Of a DNA stretch of 8,528 nt, positions 1 through 5,759 are shown one piece after another. The stretch lies in the NCBI GenBank assembly GCA_028819955.1, contig JAPPKP010000035.1:1-8528 (forward strand), written 5' to 3'. This DNA is from Rhodospirillaceae bacterium (GTDB lineage: Bacteria; Pseudomonadota; Alphaproteobacteria; UBA828). Made by a program: the position numbers and the translations under genes. The stretch's first letter is position 1. Each line of letters opens with the position of its first letter. The notes beneath the pieces were generated by a model, which was not told the DNA's origin, ran no database searches, and was given only the letters and a program-made list of their open reading frames with translations.

Positions 1-848
1 ATGTCTTCGAAGGTGCAGGCATTCCGGTGCCGGAGACCTGGGACGACGTGATCGAAGCCTGCAAGGAGATCCACGACCCGGCCAACGAGCGCTACGCCTA
101 CTGTGCGGCGATGGCGCGCAACTTCTGGGCCGGTTACCAGTACTACGGCTCCCTGCGCAGCATGGGCGGCGACGTCTTCGTCGACGAGGTCGCCGAGGAC
201 TGGACGGTGGCGATCAACACCGAGGAGGGCTACCAGGCGCTCAAGGTGCTGGTCGATCTCCAGAAGTACGCCCACCCGGTCTCCGCCAACGCCGGCGAGG
301 ACGAGGTCAACCTGGTGTTCGCCCAGGGCACGGCGCTCTACAGTCCGCTTACCTGGGGCACGGCGGTGCTCAACGATCCGACCTACACCGACCTGCACGA
401 GCACTGGCACATGGACCTCTCGCCACGGGGCACCGGGGAAAAGGGCGGGCATCGCGCGCTTACCGGCGGCTTCGGCCAGTTCATGCCGACCTGGGGCGGC
501 AATCGGGAGACCGCGTTCGCCTGGATCAAGTTCCTCAACTCGGGCGACAACGAGGCTCTCGGCGGCAGTCCCCTCATCGCGGATGCGATCGTGGGCGCCG
601 GGGGCCAGCTCTCGCGGCGTTCGACGCTCAGCCGCTGGTCGGACCGCAAGCCCTTCTTCGTCGGCCTGATGAAGGCGTATCCGGTCTGCGTTGTGAACGC
701 GCCGGTGATTCCGGAGGCCTACGCCATCATGGGCGCCATGGGCGAGGAGGTCGCCGACGCGATCAACGAGGAGCAGAGCATCGAGGATGCGCTCGCTGCC
801 ATGGAGAAGCGAACCCAGCGCATCATGGAGGACAGCGGCTACGTCTAG
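1..848 (+). CDS. ABC transporter solute-binding protein, CUT1 type (family 1), 5' end missing
   Basis: Periplasmic binding component that would capture the substrate and deliver it to the permeases encoded next. The reading frame is open from base 3 (residues VFEGAGIPVPETWDDV) to TAG at 846-848, giving 281 residues. Family members are usually about 410-450 residues, so roughly the first third, including the signal peptide, lies outside the window. Family marks are the 'PVPETWDD' segment, a 'GGFGQFMPTWGGNRETAFAWIKFLNSGD' type segment, in which a Gly-rich turn leads into an amphipathic helix around 460-555, and the C-terminal 'EQSIEDALAAMEKRTQRIM' helix typical of SBP_bac_1 proteins. Its position directly before two MalF/MalG-type permeases and a MalK-type ATPase supports the call. 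The ligand cannot be read from sequence: the family suggests sugars, polyols or glycerol phosphates, whereas the downstream genes suggest an amine. An internal GTG at 27 is not the true start. Confidence 0.9.
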   Translation, partial: VFEGAGIPVPETWDDVIEACKEIHDPANERYAYCAAMARNFWAGYQYYGSLRSMGGDVFVDEVAEDWTVAINTEEGYQALKVLVDLQKYAHPVSANAGEDEVNLVFAQGTALYSPLTWGTAVLNDPTYTDLHEHWHMDLSPRGTGEKGGHRALTGGFGQFMPTWGGNRETAFAWIKFLNSGDNEALGGSPLIADAIVGAGGQLSRRSTLSRWSDRKPFFVGLMKAYPVCVVNAPVIPEAYAIMGAMGEEVADAINEEQSIEDALAAMEKRTQRIMEDSGYV

Positions 849-860
849 CCGCAGCGTGTA

Positions 861-879
861 AGCCCGGGGGCTCCGGGTT
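861..879 (+). promoter_or_regulatory. GC-rich intergenic hairpin between binding protein and permease genes
   Basis: Bases 863-867 (CCCGG) pair with 873-877 (CCGGG) around a 5-base loop, and a G-U and an A-U pair can extend the stem to 861-879. It lies in the 37-base gap after the binding-protein stop. In other importer operons (malE-malF is the classic case) a hairpin here protects or terminates the upstream mRNA so that the binding protein outnumbers the membrane subunits. There is no U tract, so a full terminator is unlikely. The role is inferred. Confidence 0.35.
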
Positions 880-885
880 GGGGGG

Positions 886-1854
886 GTGGTGACGGCTTTT
901 ACGGGCGCGCCCGGGCGGGGGGGGGCGGCGGGCCCGCCTCGACCGCGGCGGCCCGGCGCGGTGGCGCGCCAGCAGCGGCGCACGGCTTACGTGCTGCTCG
1001 CGCCCTGTGTCATCGTCCTGCTGGCTCTCGCAATCTTTCCGCTGATTTTTTCGGGCACGCTCTCCTTCAAGGTCGACCCGCTCTACAACCCCGACGTGGC
1101 GCGCTTCGTCGGCTGGCGCAACTACAACGACCTGTTCGAGGACCGCCGCTTCTGGAACAGCATCGAGCTCACGGTCATATGGGCCGTCGTCGTCGTCTCG
1201 ATCCAGATGGTGCTCGGCTTCTTCCTCGCCGTGCTGCTCGACCGTAAGATGCGGGGCGCAGGACTCCTGCGCACGCTCATCATCATCCCGGTGTTCATCT
1301 CGCCCATCGCCATGGGGCTTACTTGGCGCTTCATCTTCGAGCCGGTCTCTGGCCTCGCCAACTGGATACTCAACACCGGCTTCGGCCTCGAGAAGTGGAC
1401 CTGGCTCTCGCACAAGGATACGGCGCTGATGACGCTGATGTTCGTCGACTGCTGGCAGTGGACGCCCTTCATCGCGCTGATTCTGCTTGCCGGCATGCAG
1501 AGCATCTCGCCGGAGATTACGGAGGCCGCGCGGCTCGACCGGGTGCGTGGCGTCACCTTCTACACGCGCATCGTGATTCCGTTGATCCGCCCGGTGATCA
1601 TGGTGGTGATCCTGATCCGGCTCGTCGATTCGATCCGCATCTTCGATCTCAACTTCATCATGACCAAGGGCGGGCCGGGGTCTTCGACTCTGCTCGCGAG
1701 CGTCTATGACTACACCATCTTCGAGCAGGGCCATCTCGGTCTGATGGCAGCCTACGGGTTTCTGATTCTAATTCTGATCAATCTAGTGGTCGTCGCGTTC
1801 CTCAACACCTTATACCGAACGGAGAAGGCGGCGCGCGCCGCCGATGCGCCATGA
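886..1854 (+). CDS. ABC transporter permease, MalF/UgpA-like (CUT1)
   Basis: One of two inner-membrane subunits forming the substrate channel. It has 322 residues, with hydrophobic segments at about 34-57, 93-118, 126-150, 178-203, 230-250 and 285-308, consistent with six helices. The cytoplasmic EAA loop that docks on the ATPase is at 213-232 (EAARLDRVRG...IVIP), but its conserved Gly is Arg219. A 'TKGGPG' motif at 260-265 matches the conserved CUT1 'GGGPG' segment before the last helix. The start is uncertain: GTG at 886 or 889 gives a Gly/Pro/Arg-rich N-tail encoded across a nine-G run, while GTG at 961 would begin just before the first helix (VARQQRRTAYVLL). No clean Shine-Dalgarno site is visible, only G-runs. 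The stop overlaps the next gene by 4 bases. Family assignment is firm; substrate is unknown. Confidence 0.92.
   Translation: MVTAFTGAPGRGGAAGPPRPRRPGAVARQQRRTAYVLLAPCVIVLLALAIFPLIFSGTLSFKVDPLYNPDVARFVGWRNYNDLFEDRRFWNSIELTVIWAVVVVSIQMVLGFFLAVLLDRKMRGAGLLRTLIIIPVFISPIAMGLTWRFIFEPVSGLANWILNTGFGLEKWTWLSHKDTALMTLMFVDCWQWTPFIALILLAGMQSISPEITEAARLDRVRGVTFYTRIVIPLIRPVIMVVILIRLVDSIRIFDLNFIMTKGGPGSSTLLASVYDYTIFEQGHLGLMAAYGFLILILINLVVVAFLNTLYRTEKAARAADAP
1827..1842. promoter_or_regulatory. 16-base perfect palindrome just before the second permease start
   Basis: GGCGGCGCGCGCCGCC equals its own reverse complement. As RNA it could form a 6-base-pair stem with a GCGC loop. It lies inside the last codons of the first permease (Ala-Ala-Arg-Ala-Ala) and ends 8 bases before the ATG at 1851, where a ribosome site would normally sit. 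It may force translational coupling, but Ala/Arg codons in GC-rich DNA make such palindromes by chance. Confidence 0.3.
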
Positions 1855-2669
1855 CGTCGGTCTACACGCGCGCGATCAATATCCTCGCGGTGCTCGTCGT
1901 CGTCGTCTGGCTGATCCCGGTGCTGTGGGTGGCGCTCACCTCGGTGAAGCCCACCAACGTCATCAATGCCCCGGAGCCCACCTTCTACTCGTTCGAGCCG
2001 ACGGGCGAGCACTACGTTGAAATCTTCGATCGCTTCCTCTTCGACAGGGCGATCGTGAACAGCCTGATCACGGTCGGCGTCTCGACGCTGATCGTGATGA
2101 TTCTCGCGCTGCCCGCGGCTTACGCGGTTGCGCGCATGGGGCTCATGGGGGGCGATACCTGGGCCCTTGTCATACTCTCATTGCGGTTTATGCCAGGGGT
2201 GGTTGTCGTGCTGCCGTACTTCAAGATGGCCAACTGGTTCGGTTTGATCGATACGCAAATCGTGCTCATTGTCGTCTACACCGCCTTCGGCTTGCCGTTC
2301 GCGGTCTGGATTCTGCGCGGATTCCTGCTCGACTTGCCGAAGGAGGTGGAAGAGGCCGCCCGGCTTGACGGGCTGAGCTGGCTGCAGATCATCTTCCGCC
2401 TCATCCTGCCCATGGCCGCACCGGGAATCGCGGTCACGGCCATCTTCACCTTCGTCTTCAGTTGGAACGAATACCTCTATGCGCTGTTCCTCACCTACGA
2501 CAAGGCGACGACGATGCCGGTCGCGCTGCAAAAGACCATCGACCTCTACAATGTGCTGTGGGGTTCGCTTAGCGCCGGCGCGGTGATACAGCTATTGCCC
2601 ATGATCGCCGTCGTATTCCTCCTCCAGCGACACATCGCGCGCGGCCTCGCGCTCGGCGCGGTGAAATAG
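1851..2669 (+). CDS. ABC transporter permease, MalG/UgpE-like (CUT1)
   Basis: Second channel subunit, 272 residues, close to the usual 270-300. Hydrophobic segments lie at about 10-30, 70-95, 104-124, 133-158, 190-212 and 240-259. The EAA loop is complete at 168-187 (EAARLDG...LILP). The C-terminal half carries the family marks 'FSWNEYLYAL' (203-212) and the ending 'QRHIARGLALGAVK', typical of MalG-type permeases. The ATG at 1851 sits in ATGA with the preceding stop, so translation is probably coupled. A GGAGAAGG sequence at 1821-1828 is too far upstream (22 bases) to be its own ribosome site. It pairs with the upstream permease and the ATPase that follows. Confidence 0.94.
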   Translation: MTSVYTRAINILAVLVVVVWLIPVLWVALTSVKPTNVINAPEPTFYSFEPTGEHYVEIFDRFLFDRAIVNSLITVGVSTLIVMILALPAAYAVARMGLMGGDTWALVILSLRFMPGVVVVLPYFKMANWFGLIDTQIVLIVVYTAFGLPFAVWILRGFLLDLPKEVEEAARLDGLSWLQIIFRLILPMAAPGIAVTAIFTFVFSWNEYLYALFLTYDKATTMPVALQKTIDLYNVLWGSLSAGAVIQLLPMIAVVFLLQRHIARGLALGAVK

Positions 2670-2676
2670 GGCCGCC

Positions 2677-3762
2677 ATGAACGTCACGCTCAGGGGATTG
2701 GTGAAACGCTTTCGCGACGGCACCGAGGCCGTCAAGGGTATCGACCTCGACATTGCCAAGGGCGAGTTCCTGACTCTGCTCGGGCCGTCCGGATGCGGCA
2801 AGACCACGACGCTCCGCCTGATCGCAGGCCTGGAGGAGCCGACCGAGGGCACCATCGCAATCGGCGAGCGCGACGTCACGAATGTCAATCCGGGCGATCG
2901 CGACGTGGCGATGGTCTTCCAGACCTACGCGCTCTATCCGCACATGACCGCGTTGCAGAACATGACGCTCGGCCTCACGGTCGCTGGCATGTCCAAGGCC
3001 GATGCGGTGGAGAAGGCGCGCGATACGGCAAGGCTGCTCAACATCGAGCCGCTGCTCGAGCGCAAGCCGGCCAAGCTCTCCGGCGGCGAGCGCCAGCGCG
3101 TCGCCCTCGGCCGCGCCATGGTCCGTAGCCCCGCCTGCTATCTGATGGACGAGCCGCTCTCCAACCTCGACCTCAAGCTGCGCGAGCACATGCGGACCGA
3201 GCTCAAGCGCCTCCATCAAGCCTACAAGGTGACGACGATTTATGTGACCCACGACCAGGCCGAGGCGCTGATCCTCTCAGACCGCGTGGCCGTGCTCGAC
3301 AAGGGCGAGGTCCAGCAGGTGGCGGATCCGGTCACGATCTACGAGCGCCCCGCCAACATGTTCGTCGCCGACTTCATCGGCAGCCCCGGGATTAACTTCC
3401 TGAGTGGCGAGCTTGCCGAGGGCAGGGTCACGGTCGCCGGCCGCGCGCTCGAAGGCGCAAGCGCCGAGGGTGGCGGTTCCATAGTGCTTGGCGTCCGGCC
3501 CGAAGACGTAATCCTTCATCCGCCGGGAGAAGGCATCATCGACGGGACCATCGAGTTCACCGAGTCTTACGGCGGCGTCATCATCGCCTTCGTCTCGCTC
3601 GACGGTGCAGATGGCCTATTGGTCAATCGCGAGTACGTGGCTGCAAGCATGGACGTGCACGAGCCGGTCTCGATCGGCGCCCGCGTGGGCCTCGTTCTCC
3701 GCTCGAACCGCATCACACTCTTCGATGCCGAGTCCGGGCTCGCTCTGACCGCAGCGGGATAA
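2677..3762 (+). CDS. ABC transporter ATP-binding protein, MalK/UgpC-like
   Basis: Cytoplasmic ATPase that powers the importer; 361 residues, normal for the MalK/UgpC/MsmX group. All nucleotide-binding motifs are intact: Walker A GPSGCGKTT (36-44), Q-loop Gln82, signature LSGGERQ (134-140), Walker B YLMDEP (155-160, catalytic Glu159), D-loop SNLD (162-165) and switch His192. After 'FIGSPGINFL' (233-242) comes the C-terminal OB/TOBE region (to 361) with 'GVRPEDV' at 272-278, which in this family contacts regulators or the second ATPase monomer. The ATG follows the permease stop by 7 bases; no good Shine-Dalgarno is present, suggesting coupled translation. MalK-type ATPases can serve several importers, so it does not fix the substrate. 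Confidence 0.95.
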   Translation: MNVTLRGLVKRFRDGTEAVKGIDLDIAKGEFLTLLGPSGCGKTTTLRLIAGLEEPTEGTIAIGERDVTNVNPGDRDVAMVFQTYALYPHMTALQNMTLGLTVAGMSKADAVEKARDTARLLNIEPLLERKPAKLSGGERQRVALGRAMVRSPACYLMDEPLSNLDLKLREHMRTELKRLHQAYKVTTIYVTHDQAEALILSDRVAVLDKGEVQQVADPVTIYERPANMFVADFIGSPGINFLSGELAEGRVTVAGRALEGASAEGGGSIVLGVRPEDVILHPPGEGIIDGTIEFTESYGGVIIAFVSLDGADGLLVNREYVAASMDVHEPVSIGARVGLVLRSNRITLFDAESGLALTAAG

Positions 3763-3767
3763 GCGCT

Positions 3768-3783
3768 CGCCCGGTGACGGGCG
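3768..3783 (+). terminator. GC hairpin with GTGA (GNRA) loop after the ATPase gene; possible weak terminator
   Basis: CGCCCG (3768-3773) pairs perfectly with CGGGCG (3778-3783) around the tetraloop GTGA, which as GUGA belongs to the stable GNRA class. It starts 6 bases after the ATPase stop. The following bases (GCGGATATTT) contain only a short T run several bases from the stem, so termination would be weak, and an mRNA-end or processing hairpin is equally possible. It marks a likely boundary between the transporter unit and the TPR gene. Confidence 0.4.
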
Positions 3784-3811
3784 CGGATATTTCGACTCCC
3801 ATGACGACGCA

Positions 3812-5716
3812 ATGACGCGGCGCGAGCGACGACGGGCCAAGGGGCAGGCCGCGAGCGCTGGCCCGGTCGACGACATGCTCCGCGCCGCGCTCGCCCATCA
3901 TCGCGCGGGGCGCGCGGAGGCAGCGGCGGCCCTCTACCAGCGGGTGCTGCAGCAGAAGCCCGGCCATGCGGACGCGCTGCACCTCTTCGGTGTGCTCCAT
4001 GCCCAGGGGGGTGCGCTCGAGGAAGCGCTGCCGCTGCTCACGAAGGCCACGCGCCGGGCGCCGCGCAATGCCGGCTTCCTCAACGATCTCGCCAACGTCT
4101 TCAACGGATTGGGCCGTTTCGACGAGGCCGAGGCGCACTACCGTCGTGCCGTCGCTTTCGACAAGAGCAACGCCGACATCCGCTACAATTTCGGCCACGC
4201 GCTGCGCGCCGCCGGCCGGCCGGCCGACGCAGTGGAGTGGTTCGAGAAGGCGCTGGCGATCCGCCCCGACCACGGGCAGGCGCAGTCAGAGCTCGGCCTC
4301 GCGCTACTGGAGACCGGCCGGGCGGAGGACGCGGTGGCGGCGCTGCGGCAGGCGGTCGCACTCAACGAGGGCGCTGCGAGCGCGCATTCCGACCTCGGCA
4401 ACGCATTGCAGGCGGTCGGCGCGCTGGAGGAGGCAGAGTCTAGCCTTCGCCGTGCCATCGACCTCGACCCCAGGCTTGCGGCAGCACATGCCAACCTTGG
4501 CAATGTGCTACAGGACCTCCACCGCGTGGCGGAGGCGGAGGACTCCTATCGTCACGCCATCGCCCTCGATCCCGCGCACGCGGCGGCGCATGCCAATCTC
4601 GGCAACGCCCTCAAGCGCCTCGGCCGCGAAGACGAGGCGGTCGAGAGCCTGGAGCATGCGCTTGAGCTGAAGCCTGAGAACGCCACCTACCGCGCCAATC
4701 TCGGCATGGTCCACGTGGCCCGGGGCGACGCTGACGCGGCACTCGATTGCTTCGGCCGCGCGGCCGAGCGCCGTCACGGCCCGGCGCTCCCGCCCGACAT
4801 GATAACGCGCCGGGAAGAGGAGCGGCCGCCGGCGCCGGTCGCGCCGTTCAAGCTCCAGCACGATGCCGAGCAGATCCACCGGCTCTGTCGCGACGGCCGC
4901 ATCGATCCGTCGTTCGACAAGTTGGCCGACACCTACGAGCAGGTGCTCGCCGCTTTGCCTCCCGATGCGCCACCGGACGAACCGATCGCGCTCTCTGAGC
5001 GGGAGTGGCGCCGAATCGCACCGATCTACAACCGGCCGCTGTACCTGCCCGAGGCCCCGGTCGCAGCGCAAGCCGCCGTCAACCCAGACCTGGATTCGGA
5101 CGAAATCGAGCGTACTTATCGGAAGAGCGTCCCTAACCTCGTGGTCGTCGACGACTTCCTGACAGCCGATGCCCTGGAGCGGTTGTGGCGCTTCTGCCTC
5201 GATGCGACGGTCTGGTATCAGGTGAAACGCGGCTACCTCGGCGCCTATCTGGTGGATGGCTTCGGCACGGCGCTCGCGCTCCAGATCGCGGACGAGCTTC
5301 GCGCGCGTCTCCCCGGCATCTTCGGCCGACATCGGCTGGAGCAGCTCTGGGCCTACAAGTACGACTCCAGGCTGCGGGGGATCGCGACCCACGCCGACTT
5401 CGCCGCCGTCAACGTCAACTTCTGGGTAACCCCCGACGAGGCGAACCGCGATCCGGCCTCCGGCGGGCTCGTCGTCCACAAGGCGCACGCGCCCTCGGAC
5501 TGGGCCTTCCGCACCTACAATGCCGACGGCGCCCGCATGGCGCAGTTCTTGGAGGAAGCGGGCGACGAGCCGGTGACAGTACCCTACCGGCGAAACCGCG
5601 TGGTGATCTTCGATTCCGACCTCTTCCACCGCACCGACGATCTCGACTTCCGCCCCGGCTACGAGAACCGCCGCATCAACGTGACGATGCTCTTCGGCAA
5701 CCGCGGCGAGCGGTAG
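3812..5716 (+). CDS. TPR-repeat protein with C-terminal 2-oxoglutarate/Fe(II) dioxygenase-like domain
   Basis: A 634-residue protein. Residues 51-322 are tandem 34-residue TPR units (about eight, plus a partial one at 23-50), a scaffold for binding proteins or peptides. A linker (about 330-437) leads to a C-terminal double-stranded beta-helix domain (about 440-630). There, His527-Ala-Asp529 ('THADFAAVNVNFW') and His606 ('DLFHRTD') form the expected iron-binding HxD...H triad. Arg620 or Arg621, before 'INVTMLFG', is placed to bind 2-oxoglutarate. This suggests a hydroxylase or related oxygenase; the substrate is unknown. There is no signal peptide or membrane helix, so it is probably cytoplasmic. 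The start ATG at 3812 lacks a clear Shine-Dalgarno; the N-terminus MTRRERRRAK resembles that of other TPR proteins. ATG at 3875 is an alternative. Flanking gaps are 49 and 43 bases. Confidence 0.85.
   Translation: MTRRERRRAKGQAASAGPVDDMLRAALAHHRAGRAEAAAALYQRVLQQKPGHADALHLFGVLHAQGGALEEALPLLTKATRRAPRNAGFLNDLANVFNGLGRFDEAEAHYRRAVAFDKSNADIRYNFGHALRAAGRPADAVEWFEKALAIRPDHGQAQSELGLALLETGRAEDAVAALRQAVALNEGAASAHSDLGNALQAVGALEEAESSLRRAIDLDPRLAAAHANLGNVLQDLHRVAEAEDSYRHAIALDPAHAAAHANLGNALKRLGREDEAVESLEHALELKPENATYRANLGMVHVARGDADAALDCFGRAAERRHGPALPPDMITRREEERPPAPVAPFKLQHDAEQIHRLCRDGRIDPSFDKLADTYEQVLAALPPDAPPDEPIALSEREWRRIAPIYNRPLYLPEAPVAAQAAVNPDLDSDEIERTYRKSVPNLVVVDDFLTADALERLWRFCLDATVWYQVKRGYLGAYLVDGFGTALALQIADELRARLPGIFGRHRLEQLWAYKYDSRLRGIATHADFAAVNVNFWVTPDEANRDPASGGLVVHKAHAPSDWAFRTYNADGARMAQFLEEAGDEPVTVPYRRNRVVIFDSDLFHRTDDLDFRPGYENRRINVTMLFGNRGER
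3962..4777 (+). repeat. Tandem TPR-coding units, 102-base period
   Basis: Eight consecutive 34-residue units, at protein residues 51-84, 85-118, 119-152, 153-186, 187-220, 221-254, 255-288 and 289-322, follow the TPR pattern. Each has a small/large residue pair followed by Leu-Gly-Asn/Leu-Ala, then Gly-Arg, an acidic Glu-Ala pair, a Tyr/Leu-Arg-Arg-Ala segment and a closing Asp/Pro. Units six and seven ('AAAHANLGN' in both) are the most alike in protein, but differ widely at third codon positions, so they are not a recent duplication. Confidence 0.85.
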
Positions 5717-5725
5717 ACTCTGGCC

Positions 5726-5735
5726 GTTCGCGAAC
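5726..5735. promoter_or_regulatory. 10-base palindrome upstream of the synthetase gene
   Basis: GTTCGCGAAC is a perfect inverted repeat in the 43-base gap between the TPR-dioxygenase stop and the synthetase start. It is a possible operator or short hairpin. No convincing -35/-10 pair accompanies it, so a promoter cannot be asserted. Confidence 0.25.
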
Positions 5736-5748
5736 CAATATGGGTTTC

Positions 5749-5756
5749 GGAGAGGA
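5749..5756 (+). promoter_or_regulatory. Strong Shine-Dalgarno site for the synthetase gene
   Basis: GGAGAGGA, with its GGAG core ending 7 bases before the ATG at 5760, is the clearest ribosome-binding site in the window and fixes that start. The other genes here rely on overlap or have weak sites, so the synthetase is likely to be translated independently and well. Confidence 0.75.
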
Positions 5757-5759
5757 CGC

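Noticed and set aside
823..1734. 303-codon open frame on the minus strand opposite the first permease
   Set aside because: It is antisense to a clear permease, its protein is rich in Asp/His/Arg/Glu with no recognisable domain, and long antisense frames are expected in high-GC genes.
3801..3815. Mini-ORF ATGACGACGCAATGA overlapping the TPR start
   Set aside because: Only four codons and no ribosome site; it could be a leader by analogy but nothing supports translation.
5733..5747. Alternative stem AACC/GGTT around AATATG before the synthetase
   Set aside because: Only four pairs plus one G-U, and incompatible with the stronger adjacent palindrome.
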